Below, one piece after another: positions 18,181 to 27,165 of a stretch of 64,000 nt of DNA (positions are counted from its first letter, which is position 1; the number at the start of each line of letters is the position of its first letter). The notes beneath the pieces are model-generated. The model saw nothing but the letters and a program-made list of their open reading frames with translations, made no database searches and was not told where the DNA came from. The translations under genes were made by a program, and so were the position numbers. Origin of the DNA: Oscillospiraceae bacterium (GTDB lineage: Bacteria > Bacillota > Clostridia > Oscillospirales > Oscillospiraceae); NCBI GenBank assembly GCA_910575815.1, contig CAJTFN010000008.1:62001-126000 (forward strand), in the 5' to 3' direction.

Positions 18181-18600
18181 TTAGCCCTCAATGGCAATCA
18201 AGTTCTTCTGCTCCACCTGAACCACCTGGCTCACTTTGGGGATAAACAGACGCAGGATGCCGTCCTCAAACTTGGCGTGGATGTCCTCCTGCTTGACCTT
18301 ATCCCCCACATAGAAGCTGCGGCGGCAGGAGCCGATGAAACGTTCCCGGCGCAGATATCGCTCGTTCTGAACATTGTCGTTGTGCGTCTGCTCCACGGTC
18401 GCGCTGATGCAGAGGTAGCCGTCCTTCAGTTCGGCGGCGAGGTTTTCCTTGTGGACGCCGGGCAGGTCGATGTCCAGCTCGTAACCCTCGTCGCTCTCCT
18501 TGATGTCTGTGTTCATCATGCCGCGCAGGGTATTTGCGGTGAAAGCGGACTCGGCCAGCTCATCGAACATATTCTTTGCCATCAGATACGGGGTCAACAT
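18181..18600 (-). CDS. Hsp20/alpha-crystallin small heat shock protein
   Basis: 139 residues: a short N-terminal arm, the alpha-crystallin beta sandwich (ELDIDLPGVHKENLAAELKD through FEDGILRLFIPK) and a short tail. It is an ATP-independent holdase that keeps unfolding proteins soluble. The usual GVL motif reads GIL here. AAAGGAG precedes the ATG, and a sigma-70 promoter overlapping a CIRCE element lies 60 to 100 bp upstream, so HrcA repression is predicted. Confidence 0.93.
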   Translation of the reverse strand: MLTPYLMAKNMFDELAESAFTANTLRGMMNTDIKESDEGYELDIDLPGVHKENLAAELKDGYLCISATVEQTHNDNVQNERYLRRERFIGSCRRSFYVGDKVKQEDIHAKFEDGILRLFIPKVSQVVQVEQKNLIAIEG

Positions 18601-18661
18601 AAAAATTACTCCTTTCAGACTTGCGGTTTTTGCACCGCGCTTGGTTTGTGGTTATGCTCAT

Positions 18662-18690
18662 AGTATAGCCGTCTGGATTAGCACTGTCAA
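18662..18690 (-). promoter_or_regulatory. Sigma-70 promoter of hsp20
   Basis: On the minus strand a perfect TTGACA, 17-bp spacer and TATACT. The -35 box lies inside the CIRCE element. Confidence 0.85.
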
Positions 18691-18704
18691 TACGAGAGCG
18701 CTAA
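18678..18704. promoter_or_regulatory. CIRCE element (HrcA operator)
   Basis: TTAGCACTG, nine bases, GAGCGCTAA. This is the 9-9-9 inverted repeat of CIRCE with one symmetrical deviation in each arm from TTAGCACTC/GAGTGCTAA. It overlaps the hsp20 -35 region, the standard place for HrcA repression. Confidence 0.85.
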
Positions 18705-18738
18705 ATTATTGTGAAGTAATCTTTATATCCTATAAGAT

Positions 18739-19746
18739 TTATTTATCAATACTCTTGACAGGTTTCGCTGTTTTGGAAAGCACCAGCGCCAGCAACAGTG
18801 TCAGAAGTTCTGCGGCAAGCGGGGCAAGCCAAATCGTATCGCCGCCCAAAAGAGCGGGCAAACAGAAAATAGCCGCCGCTTTTAAGACAATACCCCGACT
18901 AAAGGAAATGGCATCGGCCTGGAGCGTCCGTTTGGTGGAGTATAGAAACGCCGTGTAAATCAGATTTAACGCCATCGGGATGAAGGAAAGGCTGAACAAC
19001 GGCAAAGCTGCGGAGGCGTTTTGAACAAGCTCCAGGTCCTGATTAAAAATGCGAATCACTGGTTCGGTGAAGAAAAGCAGCAGTCCGTAGATGGCTACGG
19101 ATAGTGTGGCATTGATGCGAATTCCCCAACGGAAATACTCGTTCATCCCATCTGTATCCTGCTCTCCGTAGCAGTTCCCCCAAAGGGGCTGTAAACCCTG
19201 CGCCACTCCCGACAAAATGGCGTTTGCCAGTGAGTAGATAAAACTCAGAACACTGAATGTAGACACCCCAATGTCGCCCACCAGCCTTGCCAGCATGAGG
19301 TTGTAGCAGAGAGCGGTAACTGGCGTTGTCAGTTGGGAAACGGCCTCCGGAACACCCCGCTTGCAGATTTTCATTGCCAATGCTCCGCTGAGATGGAACC
19401 GCCGAAAACGCAGGCTACCCTGTCTCCTCACAAAATGGGAGAGGAGAACAGCCACAGAAAACACCTGACCCAGCCCGGAGGCGATGGCCGCGCCGATCAC
19501 GCCCATGTCCAGCGGAAAGATGAACAGCCAGTCCAGGAAGATATTTGCTCCTGCTCCCACACACATCCCTGCAAAGGACAGGGTCGGGGAGCCGTCATTC
19601 CGCACAAAAGCAGACAAGCAGGTACTCATCAGCATAGGGATAGAAAAAGCGCAGTAATAGAACAGATAATCTGCCGCCATATCCCGCATGGCTTTGCCGA
19701 GGGTGCGTCCGCCGCTCATGTCGATAATTTGGTCACAGAACACCAT
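18739..19746 (-). pseudogene. MATE family efflux transporter, 5'-truncated
   Basis: About 335 residues with eight to nine membrane segments match the last three quarters of a MATE multidrug/Na+ antiporter (~450 residues). The first ~100 residues (first three helices) are missing. Homology stops at ~19740, where sequence changes to the phage DUF2800 gene on the opposite strand. An ATG at 19746 is available, but a protein from it would lack half of the first transport bundle. The antisense frame running on to 21429 is non-coding. Confidence 0.85.
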
Positions 19747-20871
19747 GCCATCCTCTCCGCTTCCAGCTCCCACCGCTGGATGAACTGTACCCCCTCCGCC
19801 CGTCTGGAGCGGGAGTTCGCCGACCGAGAGACCGAGGCCGCTGCCGAAGGCACCGCCGCCCACGCCCTCTGCGAACACAAACTCCGCCGCGCTCTGAAGA
19901 TGCGCTCCCGCAAGCCGGTGTCCAAGTATGACTGTGACGAGATGGACGCCTACACGGACGGCTATGTGGAGTTCGTGCTGGAGCAGCTTGCCCAGGCCAA
20001 GCTGGAGTGCGCCGATCCGCTGGTCCTCATTGAGCAGCGGCTGGACTTCTCCTGCTGGGTGCCGGAGGGTTTCGGCACCGGGGACTGCCTCATCGTGGCG
20101 GACAAGCTGCTCCACATCATCGACTTCAAGTACGGCCAGGGCGTTCTGGTGGAGGCCGAACGGAATCCCCAGATGATGCTGTACGCCCTGGGCGCACTCC
20201 GGCTGTTCGATTCCCTCTATGACATCACCGAAGTGAGCATGAGCATCTATCAGCCCCGCCGGGAAAATGTGTCCACCTGGACGATCTCGGTGGCTGAGCT
20301 GAACGATTGGGCGGAGAACACCCTCAAGCCCAAGGCAGAGCTGGCCCACAGCGGTGAGGGTGAGTACCTTCCCGGCCCTTGGTGCCAGTTCTGCAAGGCG
20401 GCGGTGAAGTGCCGCGCCCGCGCCGAGGAGAAACTCCAGCTTGCCCGGTTTGAGTTCGCCCCGCCGCCGCTCCTCTCGGATGAGGAGATCGAGGACATTC
20501 TCGCCAAGCTGGATGACCTCACCAAGTGGGCCAGCGAGATTCAAGCCTACGCCCAGGATGCCGCCGTCAACCACGGGAAGGTGTGGCGGGGCTTCAAGCT
20601 GGTGGCCACCCGCTCCAACCGCCGCTACACAGACGAGGAGGCAGTAATCCATGCCGCGAAGGACGCTGGGTACACCGACATCTTCAAAAAATCCCTCATC
20701 CCCATCACCGAGATGGAGAAGTTGATGTCCAAGAAGGAGTTCAACCGCATCCTCGGCGCTCTGGTGGAAAAGCCCCAGGGCCGTCCCACCCTCGTTCCCG
20801 ATTCCGATAAGCGCCCCGCCCTGACCAACACCGGCGCGGGGGATGACTTCACCGAATTTAAGGAGGACTAA
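19741..20871 (+). CDS. Phage DUF2800 protein, extreme N-terminus missing
   Basis: About 376 residues beginning HAILSASSSHRWMNC, which is normally residue ~4-5 of DUF2800 proteins. The domain looks PD-(D/E)XK/RecB-nuclease-like: HIIDFKYGQG is the DxK-type core and late cysteines (CQFCKAAVKCR) fit an iron-sulphur or zinc site. It is always beside DUF2815 and PolA in Firmicute phages and is presumably a recombination exonuclease. No start codon is present because the join to the MATE gene falls just upstream; a TTG at 19729 could serve. Confidence 0.85.
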   Translation, partial: HHAILSASSSHRWMNCTPSARLEREFADRETEAAAEGTAAHALCEHKLRRALKMRSRKPVSKYDCDEMDAYTDGYVEFVLEQLAQAKLECADPLVLIEQRLDFSCWVPEGFGTGDCLIVADKLLHIIDFKYGQGVLVEAERNPQMMLYALGALRLFDSLYDITEVSMSIYQPRRENVSTWTISVAELNDWAENTLKPKAELAHSGEGEYLPGPWCQFCKAAVKCRARAEEKLQLARFEFAPPPLLSDEEIEDILAKLDDLTKWASEIQAYAQDAAVNHGKVWRGFKLVATRSNRRYTDEEAVIHAAKDAGYTDIFKKSLIPITEMEKLMSKKEFNRILGALVEKPQGRPTLVPDSDKRPALTNTGAGDDFTEFKED

Positions 20872-20874
20872 TCC

Positions 20875-21423
20875 ATGCCTACTCAGAAATCCAACACCAA
20901 GGTGGTCACCGGCATCGTCCGGCTGTCCTACGCCAACGTCTGGGAGCCTGCTTCCATCAACGGCAGCAATCCCAAGTATAGTGTTTCCCTCATCATCCCC
21001 AAGAGCGACACCAAGACCAGCGCCGCCATCAACGCCGCTGTGGACGCAGCCATCAAGGAAGGCGTGGCGAAGTTCGGCGGGAAGGTGCCGCCCAAGGGCG
21101 CCCTGAAGCTGCCCCTCCGGGATGGCGATGCCGAGCGGGATGACGAGGCGTACAAGGGGGCCTACTTTGTCAACGCCAACAGCACCACCGCGCCCCAGAT
21201 CGTGGACAAGGCCGTCCAGCCCATCCTCGACCGGACCGAGGTCTACTCCGGCTGCTACGCCCGTGTGTCCATCAACTTCTACGCCTTCAACACCAACGGC
21301 AACAAGGGTATCGCCTGCGGCCTGGGCAACATCCAGAAGGTCCGGGACGGGGAGCCGCTCAGTGGCCGCACCTCCGCCGCTGACGATTTCGCCACTGACC
21401 TGGATGATGATTTTCTCTCCTAA
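20875..21423 (+). CDS. Phage DUF2815 protein, likely ssDNA-binding
   Basis: 182 residues starting 3 bp after DUF2800, preceded by GGAGG. The strand-rich body (VVTGIVRLSYANVWEP ... GCYARVSINFYAFN) and acidic tail (DDFATDLDDDF) fit an OB-fold single-strand DNA-binding protein of the T7 gp2.5 type, the role inferred for DUF2815. It works with the adjacent polymerase in phage replication. Confidence 0.85.
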   Translation: MPTQKSNTKVVTGIVRLSYANVWEPASINGSNPKYSVSLIIPKSDTKTSAAINAAVDAAIKEGVAKFGGKVPPKGALKLPLRDGDAERDDEAYKGAYFVNANSTTAPQIVDKAVQPILDRTEVYSGCYARVSINFYAFNTNGNKGIACGLGNIQKVRDGEPLSGRTSAADDFATDLDDDFLS

Positions 21424-21486
21424 TGCCATGTGCGCCGGGTGGCGGAGCTTCGACTCCGCTGCCCTTTGGCGCTTTGAGGTGACCGC

Positions 21487-24345
21487 ATGAATACCTTATC
21501 CATCGACATTGAGACCTACTCAACCGCCCAACTGAAAAAGTGCGGCGTGTACCGCTACTGTGAGGACAGCAGCTTTCAAATTCTGTTGTTCGGCTACTCA
21601 GCGGACGGCGGGCCTGTCCATGTAGTGGATTTCACCGCCGGGGAGCAGCTCCCAAACCAGGTGCTGTCGGCCCTCACCGACCCTGCCGTGACCAAGTGGG
21701 CCTTCAACGCGCAGTTCGAGCGTGTGTGCCTCTCCCGCTGGCTGGGGATGCCCGTGGGTGAGTTTCTGGAGCCAGACTCCTGGCGATGCACGATGGTGTG
21801 GGCGGCAACCCTTGGCCTCCCCCTCTCGCTGGAGGGTGTGGGTGCCGTTCTCGGTCTGGAGAAGCAGAAACTGAAGGAGGGCAAAGACCTCATCCGCTAT
21901 TTCTGTACGCCTGCCAAGCGGCGGGATGGCACAGTCTGCCGCCATTTCCCCTCAGATGCCACGGAGAAGTGGATGCGCTTCAAATCCTATAACCTCCGGG
22001 ATGTGGAAACGGAAACGGCTATCCAGCAGAAGCTGTCCCGGTTCCCGGTGCCGGAGGGCATCTGGGACGAGTACCATCTCGACCAGGAGATCAATGACCG
22101 GGGCATTGGCGTGGACATGGGGCTGGTGCGTCAGGCCGTTGCTATGGACACCCGCTCCAGAGAAAAGCTGACCACCCAGATGCGGCGGCTGACCGATCTG
22201 GAAAATCCCAACTCCGTCCAGCAGATGAAACAGTGGCTGGCGGATAACGGTCTGGAACTGGACAGCCTTGGCAAAAAGGAGGTCGCTGCCCTGCTGAAAA
22301 CGGCTCCCGCGCCGCTCTCCGAGGTGCTGCTCCTGCGGCAACAGTTAGCCAAATCCAGCGTGAAGAAATACACGGCGATGGAGGCGGCGGTCTGCCCAGA
22401 TGGACGGGCCAGAGGGATGTTCCAGTTCTATGGAGCCAATCGCACTGGACGATTTTGTTTGACTGGCGACCATGAGGTTTTGACCGACACAGGCTGGCAG
22501 CGGCTGGACGAGTGGAAAGGCGGCAAAATTGCCTGTTGGACGCCAAATGGCGAAATTGTGTCCTTCCAGAAGGCAAACGCTTTGTCCTTTCCCTATGAAG
22601 GATTGATGTACGAGTACACCGACAAGAGAATCGCCCAAGTCAGCACTCCTGATCACAAGATGTATGTCAAACGGCGATATGGCGGTGAGTGGCAGACCGA
22701 CACCGTAGAGAATATGGAGCATTACCGTCCCAGCATCCCTTTTACTGGCTATCGGCAGACGATTGCCGGAATGGAACACAGCATATTGCGTGTGTTGGTC
22801 ATGGTGCAGGCGGATGGCTGTTTCAAAGAAGATGGGAGCGTCATTTTTGCCTTCACTAAACTGCGAAAAGTAGAGCGTTGTAAGGCGCTTTTGCGAGGGG
22901 CTGGACTCCCTTATGTTTATCGAACATATGAGGAAAAGTCCAGGCGGAGGCATCAGTTCAAAATCTACTCCCGCCATGTTCCGCTATGGCTTCGCCTTTT
23001 CCGCAATAAAACCTTTGACACTTGGCTGTTCGATGAGAGTGCAGATGTCTTTTTTGAAGAACTGGTTCATTGGGACGGTCACCGCAGTGCTACGAATAGC
23101 ATCCAATATGTAACCTGCAACAAAAAGAACGCAGACATTGTTCAAGCCTTCGCCCACATTAGTGGGCGCGCCGCACAACTGAAAGTAAAGAGCCGATCAG
23201 ATGAGCATCCCAACTGGAACGATGCCTACTACGTGGACATCTGGCTCACCCCGAAAAACTGCCATGAAGTAAAGGCCAAACCGCGCAAGTTTGCTTTCGA
23301 GGGGACAGTGTACTGTGCGGAAACTCCATCAGGTTTTTTCCTGGTGAGGCGGAATGGCCGTGTATGGGTAACTGGCAATTCAGGCCGCATCATTCAGCTT
23401 CAGAATCTGCCCCAGAACCACACTCCCGATCTGGCAGAGGCCCGCTCGGTGGTACGCTCCGGCGATTTTGAGGCTGTGGAGATGCTCTACGAGGATGTGC
23501 CGGACACGCTGTCCCAGCTCATTCGCACCGCCTTTGTGCCGCAGAACGGCAGGAAATTCATCGTGTCCGACTTCTCCGCAATCGAGGCGCGTGTTATTGC
23601 CTGGTTTGCTGGGGAGCAATGGCGGCAGGAGGTGTTCGCCCAGAGCGGCGACATCTATTGTGCCTCCGCCTCCCAGATGTTCCATGTGCCAGTAGAGAAG
23701 CATGGACGGAACGCCCATCTGCGGCAGAAGGGCAAGATTGCGGAGCTGGCCCTTGGCTATGGCGGCTCTGTCGGCGCTCTGAAATCAATGGGCGCTTTGG
23801 AGATGGGTGTGCCGGAGGATGAGCTGAAACCGCTGGTGGACGCTTGGCGCACCTCCAATTCCCGCATCGTCCAGTTTTGGTGGGATGTGGACCGGGAGGT
23901 CAAGCGGTGTGTGAAAGAGCGGTGTGCTACAGAGACACACGGCCTCCGCTTTACCTACCAGAGCGGATTCCTGTTCATCACCCTCCCCTCCGGCAGACGG
24001 CTGGCCTATGTGAAACCGAAGATCGGCGAGAACCGTTTCGGTGGCGAGGCCGTCACCTACGAGGGTGTGGGCGGCACGAAGAAGTGGGAGCGGCTGGAGA
24101 GCTACGGGCCGAAGTTCGTGGAGAACATTGTCCAGGCCACTGCCAGAGACATTCTCATGTATGCCATGCAGACGCTGCGGTACTGTTCCATCGTGGCTCA
24201 TGTCCATGACGAACTTATCATCGAGTGCGACCGCAGGGTTTCCCTCGCCGCTGTGTGTGAACAGATGGGCCGGACGCCGCCTTGGGCCAAGGGTCTGCTG
24301 CTCCGGGCGGACGGCTACGAGTGTGACTTCTACAAGAAAGACTGA
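21487..24345 (+). CDS. Phage family A DNA polymerase interrupted by an intein
   Basis: 952 residues, of which 308 (324-631) are an intein; the spliced product would be 644 residues, the normal size for these phage polymerases. The N-terminal 3'-5' exonuclease domain starts LSIDIETYS with its acidic pair. The polymerase domain has DFSAIEARVIAWFAG (motif A), RQKGKIAELALGYGG (motif B, O helix) and VHDELIIE (motif C). The intein sits at RTGRF^SGR, in the fingers/thumb boundary beside a conserved nucleic-acid-binding arginine. It follows DUF2815 and precedes the primase-helicase, forming the replication module. Confidence 0.95.
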   Translation: MNTLSIDIETYSTAQLKKCGVYRYCEDSSFQILLFGYSADGGPVHVVDFTAGEQLPNQVLSALTDPAVTKWAFNAQFERVCLSRWLGMPVGEFLEPDSWRCTMVWAATLGLPLSLEGVGAVLGLEKQKLKEGKDLIRYFCTPAKRRDGTVCRHFPSDATEKWMRFKSYNLRDVETETAIQQKLSRFPVPEGIWDEYHLDQEINDRGIGVDMGLVRQAVAMDTRSREKLTTQMRRLTDLENPNSVQQMKQWLADNGLELDSLGKKEVAALLKTAPAPLSEVLLLRQQLAKSSVKKYTAMEAAVCPDGRARGMFQFYGANRTGRFCLTGDHEVLTDTGWQRLDEWKGGKIACWTPNGEIVSFQKANALSFPYEGLMYEYTDKRIAQVSTPDHKMYVKRRYGGEWQTDTVENMEHYRPSIPFTGYRQTIAGMEHSILRVLVMVQADGCFKEDGSVIFAFTKLRKVERCKALLRGAGLPYVYRTYEEKSRRRHQFKIYSRHVPLWLRLFRNKTFDTWLFDESADVFFEELVHWDGHRSATNSIQYVTCNKKNADIVQAFAHISGRAAQLKVKSRSDEHPNWNDAYYVDIWLTPKNCHEVKAKPRKFAFEGTVYCAETPSGFFLVRRNGRVWVTGNSGRIIQLQNLPQNHTPDLAEARSVVRSGDFEAVEMLYEDVPDTLSQLIRTAFVPQNGRKFIVSDFSAIEARVIAWFAGEQWRQEVFAQSGDIYCASASQMFHVPVEKHGRNAHLRQKGKIAELALGYGGSVGALKSMGALEMGVPEDELKPLVDAWRTSNSRIVQFWWDVDREVKRCVKERCATETHGLRFTYQSGFLFITLPSGRRLAYVKPKIGENRFGGEAVTYEGVGGTKKWERLESYGPKFVENIVQATARDILMYAMQTLRYCSIVAHVHDELIIECDRRVSLAAVCEQMGRTPPWAKGLLLRADGYECDFYKKD
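22456..23379 (+). other. Intein with LAGLIDADG-type homing endonuclease
   Basis: A 308-residue insertion begins Cys324 (CLTGDHEVLTDTGW, splicing block A) and ends VYCAETPSGFFLVRRNG then VTGN631, followed by Ser632. The block B-like region includes STPDHKMY. The centre has LVMVQADGCF, a DOD/LAGLIDADG helix. Terminal Asn and +1 Ser are present, but the penultimate residue is Gly instead of the usual His. Removing it restores the polymerase sequence exactly in frame. Confidence 0.9.
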
Positions 24346-24354
24346 GGTTTGACC

Positions 24355-27033
24355 ATGAGTGTAAATAAACGAAATTCCGAGGGCTACTTCGACCCTACCG
24401 CATACGAGGCCCTCACGAGAATTGAGCGGGAGGCCAAGGCTCATGCCTTCCGACCTATGGTGTACATCTGCTCCCCGCTCTCTGGGAATATCACCGCCAA
24501 CCAGATGAATGCCCGCCGCTACTGCCGGTTTGCTGTCGACAGCGGCTGTATCCCTCTGGCCCCGCACCTCTACTTCCCGCAGTTTATGGATGACGGCAAT
24601 GGGGCCGAGCGGGACCTTGCCCTGTTCATGGACCTTGTGCTGCTCTCCAAGTGTGCCGAGCTGTGGGTGTTCGGCGACCATATTTCCAAGGGTATGAGCA
24701 TCGAAATCGAAAAGGCCAGACGCAAGAGCCAGACCATCCGCTTTGACGCCCTGTGCGACCGCCTCTCCGCCACCATCCGTACCTCTGAGACGGCGGAGGA
24801 GTACCCCAAGCTGGCGAAGGCCGACCGTGACCGGGCCAAGGACAAGGGCGGCTTTGTGGGAGGCCAGCTCCGGGACAACCGCCGCAAGCGGGAGAACGTG
24901 GCCTGCCGCTCCATGCTGACCGAAGATGTGGACCATGCTGACACCGATTTTATCCAGCGGTTCACCGATGGATGCCGCTATGCCGCCTGCCTCTACACTA
25001 CCCACGGCCACACCCCGGAGGCTCCCAGAGTGCGCATCGTGGTTCCGCTGACCCGCGATGTGACGCCGGAGGAATACACCGCCATCGCCCGGTATTTTGC
25101 GGACGAGTGGGGAATCGACCAGTTTGACGAGTGCAGCTACCGCCCCCACCAGCTCATGTACTGGCCCACCACCCCCTCCAATGGTGAGTACATCTTCCGC
25201 CGGGTGGCGGGAGAGTGGCTGGACCCGGACGTATATCTGGCGGCGCACCCCAACTGGAAAGACTGCTCCCTGCTGCCCACCTCCTCCCGCGAGAGCACCA
25301 TCCGCAGCCAGACCGCAGCCAAGCAGGAGGACCCGCTGGAAAAGGAGGGTGTGGTCGGCGCGTTCTGCCGTGCCTATCCCATTGAGGACGCCATCAACCG
25401 TTTCCTGTCCGACATCTATGAGCCATCCGAGGCGGAGGGGCGCTATGATTATATCCCCGCCGACTCCTCTGCCGGTGTGGTGATCTATGACGGAAAATTC
25501 GCATACAGCCACCACGCCACCGATCCAGCCTGCGGGATGCTGCTGAACGCCTTTGATCTGGTGCGGCTCCACCTGTTCGGCAATATGGATGACAGATGTG
25601 CGCCGGACACCGCTCCGGGCAAGCTGCCCTCTTTCAAGGCTATGACCGAATTGGCCCTTAAGGATGAACGGGTCAAGGCCGTATTCGCCCAGGAGCGGAT
25701 GGTCCAGGCCACAGAGGAATTTGACGAGGACAAATGGCAGGAGCGGCTGGAGCTGGACAAGGCTGGAAATGTCAAGAACACTCTCCGCAACCTCACCCTC
25801 ATTCTGGAGAACGACCTAAACCTCAAACCACTGGTGTTCAACCAGCTTTTGGACGGCATGGAGATCAAGGGGGCCGTCCCCTGGAAGCACCCCTCCAAGT
25901 TCTGGCGGGATGCCGATGATGCCCAGCTTATCAGTTATGTGGACACCCACTATGGCACCTTCCCCGCCCGGAACTATGACATCGCCGTGACCAAGGTATC
26001 GGATGACCGCTCCTACCACCCCATCCGGGAGTTCATCGCCAACCTCCCCGCCTGGGACGGTGTGGAGCGGGTGGATACCCTGCTCATCGACTACCTCGCC
26101 GCCGAGGATACGCCCTATGTGCGGGCGGTCACCCGGAAAACCCTCTGTGCTGCCATCAAGCGTGTGCTGGTCCCCGGCAGCAAGTTCGACTCCATGCTGG
26201 TGCTGAACGGCCCACAAGGTGTGGGCAAAAGTACCCTCATCGCAAAGCAGGCCGGAGAATGGTTCTCTGACAGCCTCAATCTGAGCGACACCAAGGACAA
26301 GACCGCCGCCGAGAAGTTGCAGGGCTATTGGATTCTGGAGATCGGCGAACTGGCAGGTCTGCGGAAGGCCGAGGTGGAAACGCTGCGCTCCTTCCTCTCC
26401 CGGCAGAACGACATTTACCGCGCCGCCTTTGGCAAGCGGGCCACGCCCCATCTGCGACAGTGCGTGTTCTTTGGCACCACCAACGCCGAGTCCGGCTACC
26501 TCCGGGACACCACGGGCAACCGCCGTTTCTGGCCCGTCAAGACCCCTGGCGGCGGGAGAAAGCACTCCTGGGAATTGACCGAGGAGGATATCCGCCAGAT
26601 TTGGGCGGAGGTGCTGGTATATGTGGAGCGGGGCGAGAAGCTCTATCTGGACGCCAGCATGGAGACTCTCGCCAAGGTAGAACAGCGGGAGGCGATGGAG
26701 GCTGACGAGCGGGAGGGCCTGGTGCGGCTGTATCTGGACACCCTTCTGCCGGAGGATTGGAGCGGCATGGACATCTTCGAGCGCCGCAATTTTCTCCACG
26801 GCAGCGACTTCGGCCCTGCCCAGCGCCAGGGAACAGTCAAACGCGCCTCTGTCTCCAGCATGGAGATTTGGTGTGAATGCTTTGGCAAGGACCGCTCTAA
26901 CCTGCGCCGCTCCGACAGCAACGAGATCACCGGCATCCTCAAGCGGATCGGCTGGCAGCGGGCGGAGAGCAAGGTGCGCATCCCCCTCTACGGACCGCAG
27001 TACATTTTTGTTCCGAAGGGGTGTTCCGAGTGA
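24355..27033 (+). CDS. Phage primase-helicase (VapE family) with N-terminal DUF4406 domain
   Basis: 892 residues. Residues ~35-130 are a DUF4406 domain (YICSPLSGNI ... KGMSIEIEKA), a Rossmann-like fold related to nucleoside deoxyribosyltransferases and usually encoded as a separate small protein. Residues ~135-330 are the primase-polymerase-like N-terminal region of phage VapE proteins, and GPQGVGKST near 619 is the Walker A of the SF3-like helicase. The join near 24737 replaces the usual VapE N-terminus. It should unwind and prime phage DNA for the adjacent polymerase. Confidence 0.85.
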   Translation: MSVNKRNSEGYFDPTAYEALTRIEREAKAHAFRPMVYICSPLSGNITANQMNARRYCRFAVDSGCIPLAPHLYFPQFMDDGNGAERDLALFMDLVLLSKCAELWVFGDHISKGMSIEIEKARRKSQTIRFDALCDRLSATIRTSETAEEYPKLAKADRDRAKDKGGFVGGQLRDNRRKRENVACRSMLTEDVDHADTDFIQRFTDGCRYAACLYTTHGHTPEAPRVRIVVPLTRDVTPEEYTAIARYFADEWGIDQFDECSYRPHQLMYWPTTPSNGEYIFRRVAGEWLDPDVYLAAHPNWKDCSLLPTSSRESTIRSQTAAKQEDPLEKEGVVGAFCRAYPIEDAINRFLSDIYEPSEAEGRYDYIPADSSAGVVIYDGKFAYSHHATDPACGMLLNAFDLVRLHLFGNMDDRCAPDTAPGKLPSFKAMTELALKDERVKAVFAQERMVQATEEFDEDKWQERLELDKAGNVKNTLRNLTLILENDLNLKPLVFNQLLDGMEIKGAVPWKHPSKFWRDADDAQLISYVDTHYGTFPARNYDIAVTKVSDDRSYHPIREFIANLPAWDGVERVDTLLIDYLAAEDTPYVRAVTRKTLCAAIKRVLVPGSKFDSMLVLNGPQGVGKSTLIAKQAGEWFSDSLNLSDTKDKTAAEKLQGYWILEIGELAGLRKAEVETLRSFLSRQNDIYRAAFGKRATPHLRQCVFFGTTNAESGYLRDTTGNRRFWPVKTPGGGRKHSWELTEEDIRQIWAEVLVYVERGEKLYLDASMETLAKVEQREAMEADEREGLVRLYLDTLLPEDWSGMDIFERRNFLHGSDFGPAQRQGTVKRASVSSMEIWCECFGKDRSNLRRSDSNEITGILKRIGWQRAESKVRIPLYGPQYIFVPKGCSE

Positions 27034-27165
27034 AAAACCTATTCTGTAACGAAGTTAGGAACAAGTTCCCAGGGGGAAATCCCGCCATTGGAACACTCGA
27101 GGGAACATCTCTTGGGAACGGGCGCGCCCCCATAAGTTGCAAGGTTTGTCGGCGGTTCTGTTCCC

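Noticed and set aside
19747-21429. Minus-strand frame extending the MATE gene
   Set aside because: Only the part below 19746 matches a MATE protein. The extension is antisense to DUF2800 and DUF2815 and has no protein-like composition.
23785-25572. 595-codon minus-strand frame
   Set aside because: Shadow of the polymerase and VapE genes; no ribosome site or recognisable motif.
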